From assembly GCA_021772515.1 (NCBI GenBank), contig JAJFLU010000043.1:124001-188000 (forward strand): a DNA stretch of 64,000 nucleotides, in the 5' to 3' direction. The position numbers and the translations under genes are program-made. The notes below the pieces were generated by a model, which was given only the letters and a program-made list of their open reading frames with translations, searched no databases and was not told the origin of the DNA. Each line of letters starts with the position of its first letter. Within the stretch, counting starts at the first letter, position 1. Source of the stretch: Opitutales bacterium. GTDB taxonomy: Bacteria; Verrucomicrobiota; Verrucomicrobiia; Opitutales; UBA2987. Positions 50,205 to 59,979 of the stretch are shown here, piece after piece.

Positions 50205-51752
50205 TTAATCAAAGTCGAATTTCACCCCTTGAGCCAATGGCAACTCTCCGCTGAAGTTGATTGTGGCGGTTTGACGCCTCATATAGGCCTTCCACGAATC
50301 GCTTCCCGACTCGCGCCCGCCACCGGTATCTTTTTCGCCCCCAAATGCCCCCCCAATCTCCGCTCCCGAAGTGCCGATATTGACATTGGAAATCCCGCAA
50401 TCGGAACCCCAGGGTGATAAAAATCGTTCCGCCTCCTCCATGCGATCAGTAAAAATCGCCGAGGCGAGCCCTTGGGGAACGGCATTATGCATTTCAACCG
50501 CCTCTTCGAGGTCATCGTAGGTCAGAATATAAAGAATCGGAGCGAAAGTTTCCTCATGGACGATGGACGCATCAGGCCCGATTTCCACCAGGGCGGGACG
50601 CACATAGAAACCACCATCCGGGACCCCTTCGAACACCCTCTCTCCGCCGGTAACTATTCCACCCTGTTCGCGGGCCGATTCCAACGCGGCCTGCATCTGT
50701 TTCCAGGAAGTTTCGTCGATAAGTGGACCCACTAGCACGCCATCTTCCCCCGGATCGCCGATGGGAAGAGTCGCATAAGTGGCTTTGAGGCGCTCGACCA
50801 ATGAAACAGAAATTGACCGGTGGACAATGAGCCGACGCAGCGACGTGCAGCGCTGGCCACAAGTTCCCACGGCGGCAAAGACAATGGCCCGCAATGCCAT
50901 TTCCAAATTTGCGGAGGGTGTCACGATCATACCGTTGTTGCCGCCCAATTCGAGTATTGAGCGCCCCAGACGACCGGCTACGGCTTGGCCAACAGCACGG
51001 CCCATGGGCACGGAACCTGTGGCGGAAATCAAAGGCAAATCGGGATGTGCTGCGAGGGCCTTGCCGGTATCGGCCAAGCCCACCGTTACGCTCAACAAAT
51101 CCTGGGGAATATCCGGCATTCCAGCGAGCGCTTTGTTGGCTAACAGATGACAGGCCAAGGCACACAGCGGAGTTTTTTCAGAGGGTTTCCAGATGACCGG
51201 ATCGCCGCATACAAGAGCCAGACAAGCATTCCAGGCCCAGACCGCCACGGGGAAATTAAATGCAGTAATCACCCCCACGGGGCCCATCGGATGCCATTGC
51301 TCCATGAGCCTGTGGCCGGGGCGCTCGCTGGCAATGGTAAGCCCATGCAACTGCCGGGAAAGACCCACCGCAAAATCACAGATATCGATCATCTCCTGGA
51401 CTTCGCCACGGGCTTCCTGCACGATTTTTCCGGCCTCCAGTGTGACGACCTCGGCCAAGGCCTCTTTATTCTCGCGCAATTCCATACCGATTCGCCGGAC
51501 CAATTCGCCGCGTCGGGGAGCGGGAATTCGACGAAATTTGAGAAAGGCATCCTGTGACCTACGGACCGATGCCCCGACATCCGCAGAGGTGCAGGTGCCA
51601 ATTCGGGCGACAATTTTTCCGTCCACGGCGGACGCGACTTCAATTGATTCACCGCCTCCATCTCTGGATTCACCACCAATCAGAAGACCCGGAAGGCTTT
51701 CTCTTTCCCCGAGAGAGGCAAAACCAAGTTTTTCAAACCAATTGCTGCTCAT
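50205..51752 (-). CDS. amaB: Aldehyde dehydrogenase, ALDH7 type (2-aminoadipate semialdehyde dehydrogenase)
   Basis: A 515-residue NAD(P)-dependent aldehyde dehydrogenase. The active-site Cys is in GTCGQRCTSLRR, the general-base Glu region is ELGGNNGMIV, and FNFPVAVWAWNACLALVCGD is typical of the ALDH7A1/AmaB group. That group oxidises 2-aminoadipate semialdehyde in lysine catabolism. Its neighbours, a saccharopine/lysine-dehydrogenase-type gene overlapping by four bases and a DUF1338 gene, strongly support that role. Confidence 0.88.
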   Translation of the reverse strand: MSSNWFEKLGFASLGERESLPGLLIGGESRDGGGESIEVASAVDGKIVARIGTCTSADVGASVRRSQDAFLKFRRIPAPRRGELVRRIGMELRENKEALAEVVTLEAGKIVQEARGEVQEMIDICDFAVGLSRQLHGLTIASERPGHRLMEQWHPMGPVGVITAFNFPVAVWAWNACLALVCGDPVIWKPSEKTPLCALACHLLANKALAGMPDIPQDLLSVTVGLADTGKALAAHPDLPLISATGSVPMGRAVGQAVAGRLGRSILELGGNNGMIVTPSANLEMALRAIVFAAVGTCGQRCTSLRRLIVHRSISVSLVERLKATYATLPIGDPGEDGVLVGPLIDETSWKQMQAALESAREQGGIVTGGERVFEGVPDGGFYVRPALVEIGPDASIVHEETFAPILYILTYDDLEEAVEMHNAVPQGLASAIFTDRMEEAERFLSPWGSDCGISNVNIGTSGAEIGGAFGGEKDTGGGRESGSDSWKAYMRRQTATINFSGELPLAQGVKFDFD

Positions 51753-52891
51753 GACGATATGATTTCCTTTACGGGTTCGATCGCTGCCTTCGACTCTTCG
51801 TTTGCAGATTCGGTGCGGTAATATTTACCAAACCGGTTGTTCAAAAAATCGGATAAAGGCACGGATTCCTGGCAAATAAATCCCGTGCCAGCCAATCGAC
51901 CCTCGGCCTGCAAATCGACAACCGCACATATTCCGGCGGCGGTCGTTATCTGGATGGAACTCCATTGCTCGCCGTGGACTTTTTGGTTATAGATTTTACG
52001 CGCGTCGCTGACCTGCAATAGTTGGCCGTCCTTTTGTCCGCTGACGGTGCAAAAAGTCAGCACCACATCCTGCATCGTAATGGGGACGGCCTTTTCCAAA
52101 ATGTCTTTGAGTATTTCGCGCCGCGCCCCCAGATTGAGGCTATTGATGAGAAAACGCATGAGATACTGGTGCCCCTGGTAACGAACGGTTTTATAATTAA
52201 GCTCCTTCACCTTGCCCTTGAGGGTTTCACACAGCGTTCCCAAGCCACCGGAGGTGTTGAAGGCCTCGTAATTGACTCCATCGAGCGAAAAGAGTTCCAA
52301 CCCGCCAAGAGGCATCAATTGGGTCATTTTTCCGTCGGATATGGCCTCGCAGGGATTACAATATTCATTGATCAATCCGTCCGTGGACCACGTCAAGTTG
52401 TAGAGCATCATGTTGGATGGGTATTGGGGAAGGGCCCCCACCCTCATCTTGACTTTTTCCATGCTGTCAAACCCTGAGCAGAGATCATGGGCTAAAATAC
52501 TGATGAATCCCGGTGCCAGACCGCATTGGGGCATGAATACCTGGCCCTCGCGGGCTTGACTGGCGAGATCCATAACCACCTGGGAGGTGGACACATCCTC
52601 GGTCAGGTCGAAGTAACTGACCCCGGCTTCGAGAGCCGCTCTCGAAATGATAGTATTAAGGAAATAAGGGCAGGCAGAAATTACCCGCTCCCGCCCCTGA
52701 AGACAATTTACCACTTGAGCTTCATTTGTAACATCAAGCTGGATCGTCTCAATCGGAAGGGTATCCTTGAGACGTTGCAGAGAAGCGGCATCCTGATCGG
52801 CAACCGCTACGGTGTAGTCGCCGCTATGAAAAAGCAGCTTGGCAATCGCTCCGCCAATCTTGCCGGAACCGAGTATAATTACGTTGCGCAT
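51749..52891 (-). CDS. Saccharopine dehydrogenase-family protein (lysine 6-dehydrogenase or saccharopine dehydrogenase)
   Basis: A 380-residue Rossmann-fold dehydrogenase (ILGSGKIGGAIAKLL at the N-terminus) of the Sacchrp_dh_NADP family with its C-terminal catalytic domain (CGLAPGFISILAHDL). Lysine 6-dehydrogenases are of this length and make the 2-aminoadipate semialdehyde directly from lysine; saccharopine dehydrogenases reach the same product from saccharopine. No lysine-ketoglutarate reductase is nearby, which favours the first. Product and gene order fit the ALDH7 enzyme next door, whose start overlaps this stop by four bases. Confidence 0.85.
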   Translation of the reverse strand: MRNVIILGSGKIGGAIAKLLFHSGDYTVAVADQDAASLQRLKDTLPIETIQLDVTNEAQVVNCLQGRERVISACPYFLNTIISRAALEAGVSYFDLTEDVSTSQVVMDLASQAREGQVFMPQCGLAPGFISILAHDLCSGFDSMEKVKMRVGALPQYPSNMMLYNLTWSTDGLINEYCNPCEAISDGKMTQLMPLGGLELFSLDGVNYEAFNTSGGLGTLCETLKGKVKELNYKTVRYQGHQYLMRFLINSLNLGARREILKDILEKAVPITMQDVVLTFCTVSGQKDGQLLQVSDARKIYNQKVHGEQWSSIQITTAAGICAVVDLQAEGRLAGTGFICQESVPLSDFLNNRFGKYYRTESANEESKAAIEPVKEIISS

Positions 52892-52896
52892 GGCGA

Positions 52897-53715
52897 TTAA
52901 CCTTTCTCGGACACAACGAGGGCGTCCGTGGATTCAAATATCTTGTCTGCGCTGGCGGCCACGAAACCCTGATAGAGGTTTCCATCGGCATCCGCGTAGC
53001 GCAGGGCGAATTCGTAATAACAGGTGGGAATATCATGCATCTCACCCCCGGCAAACTCCACTGGCATACGGTCGGCCATTGAAGACCCCTGCTCCAAGAG
53101 CACCTCGGGTGATCCCTTGACTCGTCCACCCGATTCATTAACCGGAATACCCTCGGCTTCAACAACTTGTAGAACCTCTTCAACCCCACGGGTATTTTTC
53201 AGATAATTGATGGCGATTGTAAAATGGTTGGCGTGGAGTCCCAAGGCCGCAAACCAGGCCGCATATTCACTTTCATTCAAGAGGGAATTATAGTTCTCCC
53301 AAGAAATAGGATCCCAAAGACGCCCGGACCAGAGAACCTCCGGTTTCTCAACCAGCGAGGAATCGATCTGGGCGCAAATATCTTCAAGGATTTTTTGTGC
53401 ATCGGCGCTCAGGGCCGAGCAATCCAGTGCGCTCAAGAAAATTCTCGGCTGGAAGGGATCCGGGTGGAGGAAGCCCCAGGCGTTTAATTTTTTCTCTGTG
53501 AAGACATAGGGGGCCAATGGTTCATAGCCAAGCGCAAGAATATGCCCTTGCAGTGATTCCAGGCGAATCGGATCCAGATCAAGGGTCCGAAAGGCTATAT
53601 GATCGTTAAGCACCCGCTCTCCTCTGCCCTCGAAGACAGATTTGAGCCGGGCGGCCCGGGGGGCCATCCTTATGTAGTCCTCCCAGAGATTCAGGAAGAA
53701 GGTTTGAGTATTCAT
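52897..53715 (-). CDS. hglS: DUF1338 2-oxoadipate dioxygenase/decarboxylase (HglS-like)
   Basis: A 272-residue member of the DUF1338 family. Characterised members (HglS/YdcJ) are Fe(II) enzymes that turn 2-oxoadipate into 2-hydroxyglutarate in bacterial lysine catabolism. Likely metal ligands are His39 in NDHIAFRT, His164 in HANHFTIAI and Glu235 in CYYEFALRY. The protein is shorter than some HglS proteins but all three ligand blocks are present. It is the first gene of the operon and has AAGG about ten bases before the ATG. Confidence 0.88.
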   Translation of the reverse strand: MNTQTFFLNLWEDYIRMAPRAARLKSVFEGRGERVLNDHIAFRTLDLDPIRLESLQGHILALGYEPLAPYVFTEKKLNAWGFLHPDPFQPRIFLSALDCSALSADAQKILEDICAQIDSSLVEKPEVLWSGRLWDPISWENYNSLLNESEYAAWFAALGLHANHFTIAINYLKNTRGVEEVLQVVEAEGIPVNESGGRVKGSPEVLLEQGSSMADRMPVEFAGGEMHDIPTCYYEFALRYADADGNLYQGFVAASADKIFESTDALVVSEKG

Positions 53716-53898
53716 GGGCGTAACCTTCTACAAATATTTCCAGGATTCAATCTCTATATTTTGAAAATTTTTTGAACTTCGTCAGGCCAGAACCAACCCC
53801 AAATAACGATAGATTAAGGTTTCCAATTAATTTTTCTCCAAACTGGCCGACTTTTGTAAAACTTCCCTTCGTTTCAATAGTACCAAACCGTTCCAGAG

Positions 53899-53921
53899 GG
53901 CCAAAATATTGCAGTTTGGCC
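53899..53921. promoter_or_regulatory. Inverted repeat between the lysine operon and the hybrid kinase
   Basis: GGCCAAA (53899-53905) and TTTGGCC (53915-53921) form perfect seven-base arms with a nine-base centre, in the 289-base divergent gap and about 85 bases before the kinase ATG. It could be an operator for either gene. Nothing else distinctive is seen in the gap. Confidence 0.35.
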
Positions 53922-54004
53922 GTTTGATAAATTGCCCATTAAATAGGCACCGGTGAGATACATTGAATAGGGTGAATCCCATGTAGAATTTCATACCAAA
54001 CACA

Positions 54005-56815
54005 ATGGCTTCCTCTCAAAAACAGGCCGCTAGCACATTAGCGGAACTTTCCCCCAATGGCGAAAATGCGCCCATTGGCAGTATGGAGTTCTGCCCCATG
54101 CCCGCCTGGCTGTCGGATGCCTCGGGAAGCCGAATATATTTCAACCAGGCATGGTTTGACTTCACGGGACGGACCCCGGTCTGCGAGCTGGGCGATTCGT
54201 GGAAAGATGGCGTTCATCCCGATGACCTCGATGTTTACCTCGAAGCCTACACCAATGCACACACGCACGCGCATGAATACCCCAATCCTCTTTCTACGGA
54301 AAAGCGGGTGCTTGGCGCTGACAACGAATATCGCTGGATTTCAACAAAGGGATGTCCGCAGTACAATATTCGGGGTGAATTCACGGGTCTGGTCGGCTAT
54401 TGTTTCGATATAACGGACCAAAAGAAGGTCGAGCAGAAATTGCGGAATAAGAAACAACGTTTTGAACTGGCTCTGGAAGCCACGGGGCTGGGGATCTGGG
54501 ACTGGAATATTGTCACGGGTGAAATGGTATTTAATCGCCGTTTTACTGAAATCCTCGGTTTCGAGTATAACGAGATGGAGAGGAGGTTCGGCTGTCTGGA
54601 TGATTTGATCCACCCGGAGGATAGTCCGATTGTCCGGGAAAAACTCCAGCGACATCTTGAAGGCAGATCTTCAATCTACGAATCCGAGCATCGTATTAAA
54701 ACCAAATATGGTGATTGGGTATGGGTCCAAGATCGTGGCAAAGTAGTGCAAAGAGATAGTAGCGGAAAACCACTTCGCATGACGGGAACCCATCGGGACA
54801 CAACCATGCGAAAGGAAATGGAAGACTCCATGCAACGCCTTTCACTGGTCGCCAGCCGTGCCAACATCGGCGTGGTCATCGCCAATGCGGAGGGTTGTGT
54901 GGAATGGGTAAATTACGCATTTGAAAGGATGTCCGGTTACGATCTGTTTGACCTCGAAGGGAAAAGGGCGGGCGTTTTGCTACAGGGACCGGGAAGCGAT
55001 CCCGAGGTAATTTCGCAGATGCGGGAGTGTATTCGCCAAAAGAAGGAATTTCATACGGAAATCCTGAACTACCATAAAAGTGGCCAGCCCTATTGGGTGG
55101 AAATCGATGCCACTCCAATTTTCGACATGAAAGGCAAAGCCATACAGTATATCGCGATCGAATCCGATATCACTGCCCGCAAGGCGGCGGAGCAAGAAAT
55201 GAAAAAGGCCAAGGAGGCGGCAGAATCGGCCAACCGGGCCAAAAGCGATTTTCTGGCCAATATGAGCCACGAAATTCGCACTCCGATGAATGCGGTCATG
55301 GGCATGACTACCCTTTTGCTCGATACCGATCTCAACGACGATCAACTCGATTTTGCAAAAACCATTCAGACAAGCAACGAATCCCTTCTGAATGTAATTA
55401 ACGATATTCTTGATTTCTCCAAAATCGAGTCGGGCAAACTGGACCTAGAAGATGTCGCGTATTCTCTCACTAGTTGTGTTGAGGAGGCAATGGAGCTTTT
55501 CGGACCCAAAGCTGCCGAGACGGGCCTGGAACTCCTCAGCCATATCGACGATCATGTGCCGGAGTATGTGATTGGTGATCCCACCCGGCTACGCCAAATA
55601 CTCATCAATCTGGTGGGCAATGCCATGAAATTTACCGCCCGTGGTGAAGTAGTGGCAACCGTTACTCTGGATGAAATGCAGGGCGAAGATTATCTATTGC
55701 GCTTTTCGGTTCGGGATACCGGGATCGGTATTCCAAAGGCGAGGCAAGACATCCTTTTCGAGGCTTTTAGCCAGGTGGATTCATCGACCACACGTCAATA
55801 TGGCGGCACGGGCTTGGGGCTGGTTATCAGCAAACGGCTTTGCCAACTGATGGGTGGTGATATTGGTTTACAAAGCGAGGAAGGCAAGGGCTCCGAATTT
55901 TACTTCACAATAAAACTCAAACCCGACAAGTCTCCGCCTTCGTCAACCCTTCAAACGGGTCCGCTAAATGGAAAACGAGTCTTAATAATTGATGATAACG
56001 CCACCAACCGCCAGATTCTCACACTCCTTTTAAGCAATTGGGGTATATACTCAGAGGAGGCCCAATCTGGTCCCGAGGCATTGAGCTTACTTGATCAAAG
56101 AGAGCCCTTCGATGCGGCAATCCTGGATTATCAGATGCCAAAAATGGATGGCTTGACACTGGCCACAGAAATCCGCGAATCGGCGGCCCATTGCAAACTT
56201 CCCCTCATTATGCTCGCATCTTTGGCGCACCCCGATGCCGTAAAACTGCGTTCCCAGTTGGATTTTACGGCCTATCTGACCAAACCGGTAAGAAAGCAGT
56301 TTCTGATGAATGCCCTTAGACAGGCTTTTCAGGGGCCGAATAAAATTAATACCCGAGTAAATGGCCGATCGGAATCTCCTTTTCGAAATCTTCCCTCCGC
56401 CTCTACAAGCACCTTTAAACTGCTTCTTGCCGAAGACAATGTAGTTAATCAGAAAGTGGTTCTATTGCTCCTCAAACGTCTCGGATACCGCGCCGATGTT
56501 GTCGATGACGGTCAAAAGGCTTTGCAATACCTGGAAAATGAATCCTGCGATATGATCCTGATGGATATGCAGATGCCCAACATGGACGGTATTGAGGCCA
56601 CACGCCGGATCCGTGAGAAATTCGCGAATAATCAGCAACCCTACATCATCGCCCTGACGGCGGCAGCGACGGTAAAAGACAAAAATAATTGCCTGGAATC
56701 CGGCATGAATACTTTCCTCACCAAGCCCATTAAGATCCAGGAACTGGCCGAAGCATTGAAAGTCGCCCAAGACTCAATGATTGCGAAAAGGCGAACCCTC
56801 GCTCTCCCGCAATAG
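54005..56815 (+). CDS. Soluble hybrid sensor histidine kinase: three PAS, HisKA, HATPase, two receiver domains
   Basis: A 936-residue hybrid kinase with no membrane segment, so it senses a cytoplasmic signal. Three PAS/PAC units cover about residues 25-395 (repeated [39 protein letters not shown]). HisKA follows with His422 in [14 protein letters not shown], then a HATPase with [19 protein letters not shown] and [11 protein letters not shown]. Receiver 1 has Asp708 in [10 protein letters not shown] and receiver 2 has Asp854 in [10 protein letters not shown]. No Hpt domain is present, so transfer to another protein is expected. No partner regulator is adjacent. Confidence 0.95.
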   Translation: MASSQKQAASTLAELSPNGENAPIGSMEFCPMPAWLSDASGSRIYFNQAWFDFTGRTPVCELGDSWKDGVHPDDLDVYLEAYTNAHTHAHEYPNPLSTEKRVLGADNEYRWISTKGCPQYNIRGEFTGLVGYCFDITDQKKVEQKLRNKKQRFELALEATGLGIWDWNIVTGEMVFNRRFTEILGFEYNEMERRFGCLDDLIHPEDSPIVREKLQRHLEGRSSIYESEHRIKTKYGDWVWVQDRGKVVQRDSSGKPLRMTGTHRDTTMRKEMEDSMQRLSLVASRANIGVVIANAEGCVEWVNYAFERMSGYDLFDLEGKRAGVLLQGPGSDPEVISQMRECIRQKKEFHTEILNYHKSGQPYWVEIDATPIFDMKGKAIQYIAIESDITARKAAEQEMKKAKEAAESANRAKSDFLANMSHEIRTPMNAVMGMTTLLLDTDLNDDQLDFAKTIQTSNESLLNVINDILDFSKIESGKLDLEDVAYSLTSCVEEAMELFGPKAAETGLELLSHIDDHVPEYVIGDPTRLRQILINLVGNAMKFTARGEVVATVTLDEMQGEDYLLRFSVRDTGIGIPKARQDILFEAFSQVDSSTTRQYGGTGLGLVISKRLCQLMGGDIGLQSEEGKGSEFYFTIKLKPDKSPPSSTLQTGPLNGKRVLIIDDNATNRQILTLLLSNWGIYSEEAQSGPEALSLLDQREPFDAAILDYQMPKMDGLTLATEIRESAAHCKLPLIMLASLAHPDAVKLRSQLDFTAYLTKPVRKQFLMNALRQAFQGPNKINTRVNGRSESPFRNLPSASTSTFKLLLAEDNVVNQKVVLLLLKRLGYRADVVDDGQKALQYLENESCDMILMDMQMPNMDGIEATRRIREKFANNQQPYIIALTAAATVKDKNNCLESGMNTFLTKPIKIQELAEALKVAQDSMIAKRRTLALPQ

Positions 56816-56984
56816 CTGTCAGGATAATAGGCGCGACCCCAGGTATAAACTCTTCGGCCTCTTCATCTTCTTTGTCTTCGTCTACTTTTTCCAGTACACA
56901 TCAATTCGCAGCAACACGCATCCAGTGCTCGCTACGTTCGGCCTTTTGCTGTCTGTCTCGACGTGGCATTTGATCGTTTTTCCT

Positions 56985-57040
56985 CTAACGCTGCGTTCAC
57001 CGGCTCGTCGGGTGGAACGCTTTGCTAGCTGGGTTATTTG
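56985..57040 (-). repeat. attC-like imperfect hairpin at the 3' end of the SDR gene
   Basis: On the minus strand TAAC (57036-57033, containing the SDR stop) and GTTA (56989-56986) flank a hairpin. Its arms GCGTTCCACC (57020-57011) and GGTGAACGC (57001-56993) pair over nine bases with one extra C. A stop codon in one outer box and an asymmetric hairpin with an extrahelical base recall integron attC sites. However, the outer boxes fit the RYYYAAC/GTTRRRY consensus only partly and the spacers are unequal. No integrase is in the window. The remaining 218-base gap has no credible gene. Confidence 0.3.
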
Positions 57041-57900
57041 ACTATGCCGGAAAGTTTTTCACTAATTTCCCAAAGCTGTAGGGCGGTCTCATCGCTGGTC
57101 GCCCATTCTTTAGGTTGTGTTTCCTGGCAGTGGCTAAAATAGCGACCGGTTACACCCTCCAACTCAGGCGATACACATGCATATATAGATGTTCTTGCGC
57201 CTTTTTCGGGAGACTGGAGAAAAGGCTTCATCAAAGGTTGAAGTAACTTTCCAACCCATCCGTTTTGCATTCCCAAACCCGTTGCGATGTTTCCTGGGTG
57301 GAGCGCGTTTACCGTCACGCCACAATCGTGCATCCGCTTTGCCAATTCCCGGTTAAACAGGATATTTGCAAGCTTGGAATGACCATAGACTTTCAACGTT
57401 CGAAAATTCTCATCGAAATTCAAATCGTCAAAATTAATTCCTTTGATAAGCATATGAGCTCCAGAAGCAACATTGACAATTCGCGAAGGTGCGCCGGCTC
57501 TGATTTGATCGAGCAACAAATTGGTCAGCAAGAAGTGGGCAAGGTGGTTGACTGCAAACATTTCCTCGTGGCCATCTACGGTGATCTGTTGTTTAAAATT
57601 CAAAACTCCTGCATTGTTCAACAATATATTTAAAGGTTTTTCGTGTTTAAGAAATGACTGTGCGATATGTCGGACCTCTGCGAGGGAAGCAAGATCTCCA
57701 ATCAACAGGGTGATACGGTCATTGCCTGTACGATTCTTGATTTCTGCTGCGGTATGTTCTCCCTTGTCTCTATTGCGACATACAAGAAACAACTCAGCGC
57801 CCATTTCTGCGAGAGCATGAGCGGTGACCTGACCGATACCACTCGTAGCGCCTGTCACCATACATACTTTATCTGTGAGGTTGTTATTCTCTATTTCCAT
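57034..57900 (-). CDS. Short-chain dehydrogenase/reductase
   Basis: A 288-residue classical SDR of the retinol-dehydrogenase-like group. The cofactor motif is TGATSGIG (residues 16-23), NNAG follows near residue 95, the catalytic Ser is in VNVASGAHM, and Tyr and Lys are in YGHSKLAN near residue 171. An Arg in FLVCRNRDKGE suggests NADP(H) preference. The substrate is unknown and no pathway neighbours are seen. It stands alone, flanked by an attC-like hairpin downstream and a 211-base gap upstream. Confidence 0.9.
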   Translation of the reverse strand: MEIENNNLTDKVCMVTGATSGIGQVTAHALAEMGAELFLVCRNRDKGEHTAAEIKNRTGNDRITLLIGDLASLAEVRHIAQSFLKHEKPLNILLNNAGVLNFKQQITVDGHEEMFAVNHLAHFLLTNLLLDQIRAGAPSRIVNVASGAHMLIKGINFDDLNFDENFRTLKVYGHSKLANILFNRELAKRMHDCGVTVNALHPGNIATGLGMQNGWVGKLLQPLMKPFLQSPEKGARTSIYACVSPELEGVTGRYFSHCQETQPKEWATSDETALQLWEISEKLSGIVK

Positions 57901-58111
57901 TACCTATACCCTGCTGATAGTCAAAATAGCTGCAATCCTTGAATGATGGAGCGCCCATTTTTCAAATATGTACTCCGTCCATTGTTTTACACTAGCACAG
58001 TGCTGGGCAGCCGTCTTACATTCCAAAATATCGGCTACAGTTATAGCTGTAAGGTTTTCAGGAGGCTCTAACTAAACAAACTTATTTTTATATTTCGTCG
58101 TTTCTGAAGTG

Positions 58112-59158
58112 TCAGGATAAACCTGTATATCGGGAGGGAAATCCCCAAATCGCGCGGGCATCTTCAATTATTTTTTTGAGAATCTCGGGGGTAACGCTTT
58201 GCACAGGGTCATCGCCGATACCACGTGAAGGCTCGATATGGGTTTCGATAATCAGGCCATCCGCCCCATAGGCCATACCCGCAAGGCAGCACGCCGGCAC
58301 ATACATCGCCCGGCCAACCGAATGGGAGGGGTCCACGATCACAGGAGCCCAGGTTTTCTGTTTTAGAAGGGGCGTGATGGACTCATCGGGATGATTTCGA
58401 TAGCCATCCAGGCCCGGCATCGTTCCACGGGGGCAAAAGAATAAATTCGGGTTGCCGTTGGACACTATATACTCGCCCGCCGCTATATATTCATCGATGG
58501 GCCCCATGTGGCGACCCCGCTTGAGCAGTATCCCTATGCCGGTATCGGCGGTTTTCTTCCCGATTTGTTTCAATAGCGAATAATTGAGGGCGTTGCGGGT
58601 GCCGATTTGGATCATATCGATTTTCTCCTTCACGGCTATCTCTAGCTGCTCCTCATCCATAACCTCGGTCACAATCGGCAAACCGGTGCGTGATCTTGCT
58701 TCGAGCAGCGTGTCGAGAGTGCTCACATCGCCCTGATAAGAATGCGGCGTCGTTCTCGGTTTCCAAACACCGCCTCTCAAGGCATGGGCTCCGGCTTCCT
58801 TGATTGCAGCGGCTGTCTCGAACAAGTAATTGGCGTTATTGGGATCGATTGTGCAATGCCCGGCTATTATGAGCGGTTCGTCGCCCACCGTGACACCACC
58901 GAAGCGACAGCGATGCCCAGCCATCTCCGATCGGATATCCATCAATTTGTAGATGGACTCCATGCGATCAACCCGGTCGATAAATGGCAGGCCGACCAGG
59001 CGGTTGACCATCAATTCGCTGCGTTCATCGCCGATGATCGCGTAGATGTTTCGGTGGGCTCCGTAGATGACCTGTATCGCGCAGCCGAATTCCCCAACAA
59101 TGGATTCGACTTCCTTTAATTGCTTTTCGGTTAGCTTGTTTTCTTTGGAAATAATCAT
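58112..59158 (-). CDS. DAHP synthase-like enzyme (AroF/KDO8P-synthase superfamily), atypical motif
   Basis: A 348-residue member of the type I-beta DAHP synthase family, which condenses phosphoenolpyruvate and erythrose 4-phosphate at the start of the shikimate pathway. An N-terminal ferredoxin-like domain (residues 1-70) precedes the barrel. Kept features are RGGVWKPRTTPHSYQG, IQIGTRNALNYSLL, LLKRG, NPNLFFCPRG and VDPSHSVGRAMYVP. The usual AGPCS(I/V)E motif reads AGHCTID, with the metal-binding Cys retained, and several conserved Phe and Ala residues are changed. It may be the regular enzyme or a paralogue with another aldose phosphate substrate. Confidence 0.82.
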   Translation of the reverse strand: MIISKENKLTEKQLKEVESIVGEFGCAIQVIYGAHRNIYAIIGDERSELMVNRLVGLPFIDRVDRMESIYKLMDIRSEMAGHRCRFGGVTVGDEPLIIAGHCTIDPNNANYLFETAAAIKEAGAHALRGGVWKPRTTPHSYQGDVSTLDTLLEARSRTGLPIVTEVMDEEQLEIAVKEKIDMIQIGTRNALNYSLLKQIGKKTADTGIGILLKRGRHMGPIDEYIAAGEYIVSNGNPNLFFCPRGTMPGLDGYRNHPDESITPLLKQKTWAPVIVDPSHSVGRAMYVPACCLAGMAYGADGLIIETHIEPSRGIGDDPVQSVTPEILKKIIEDARAIWGFPSRYTGLS

Positions 59159-59196
59159 GGCTATGGCGTCACATGGAAATTTGGATAATTGGCCGG

Positions 59197-59979
59197 TTAT
59201 ACCGGGGGAGAGAAATTTAACAACTCCATAAATTCTTTTGGAAGGGCAGATTTCACCTCGAAGGAGATATTCCTCCCCTTCCAGCTAAAATCAAAGGCTA
59301 TTTGGCTGGAGTGGAGAAATAATCGCTTGCTGCCGGTGTTCCGCGCCCATGCCCGGTTGAAGCGAAAATCGCCATAGGTACCATCTCCGACCATTGGAAA
59401 CCCTCGGGCCGCGCATTGCACGCGGAGTTGGTGGGTTCGCCCGGTTCGCGGTTCCAGTTCGAGCAAAGAGCATTGCTGAGGATTCCGGCCTTTTTGAACC
59501 TTGAGAAGCACCGTTTCCGCAATCATGCCGGACGTTTTTGATGCCTGAACTTTGATTCGTCCTCCTGTTCGATCGAACTGCAAACGGTCACGCCAAATCC
59601 GTGCCCCTTTGCCAACATGGTCCTTAACCAGGGCGTTATAGCGTTTTTTTACCCCGCGTTTTGTGAATAGTTCCTTTAGTTGAATCGAGAAATATTCGTC
59701 CGTTGTTCCCAGAATAATTCCCGAAGCGGGGGCATCAATACGGTTGAGAAGATAAAAGCTACCCGTTTCACCATCGGACTGAGACCATTGGTAGCTCTCA
59801 TTTTCAGCGTCGTAGGAAGCCAGCAACAAGGCCCCGCGATCCAGGCCCGGACGGTTTGGGTGCGAGCGCAGGCCGCAGGGCTTTTCAAAGGCCACCAACC
59901 CGGAGGCATGAGTCTGCAAAACTCGAACGCCGGGTGCCAGCGGCAGTCCCTCCAAAACCTCTGAAAGCGGGTGGCTCAC
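59197..59979 (-). CDS. RluA-family pseudouridine synthase
   Basis: A 260-residue pseudouridine synthase. The catalytic Asp is in LLNRIDAPASGI near residue 80 (HRLDxxTSG motif, with N for H and AP for xxT). The second conserved block is RTGRTHQLRVQCAARGFPMVGDGTYG. It lacks an N-terminal S4 domain, as RluA and TruC-type proteins do. The target uridine cannot be read from sequence. Its start overlaps the stop of the TonB-like gene by four bases (ATGA). Confidence 0.88.
   Translation of the reverse strand: MSHPLSEVLEGLPLAPGVRVLQTHASGLVAFEKPCGLRSHPNRPGLDRGALLLASYDAENESYQWSQSDGETGSFYLLNRIDAPASGIILGTTDEYFSIQLKELFTKRGVKKRYNALVKDHVGKGARIWRDRLQFDRTGGRIKVQASKTSGMIAETVLLKVQKGRNPQQCSLLELEPRTGRTHQLRVQCAARGFPMVGDGTYGDFRFNRAWARNTGSKRLFLHSSQIAFDFSWKGRNISFEVKSALPKEFMELLNFSPPV

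Noticed and set aside
56781-57041. An 86-codon rightward open frame after the hybrid kinase, with a hydrophobic middle
   Set aside because: It begins with a TTG inside the kinase gene, has no ribosome binding site, reads through the attC-like hairpin, overlaps the SDR stop and resembles no protein I know.
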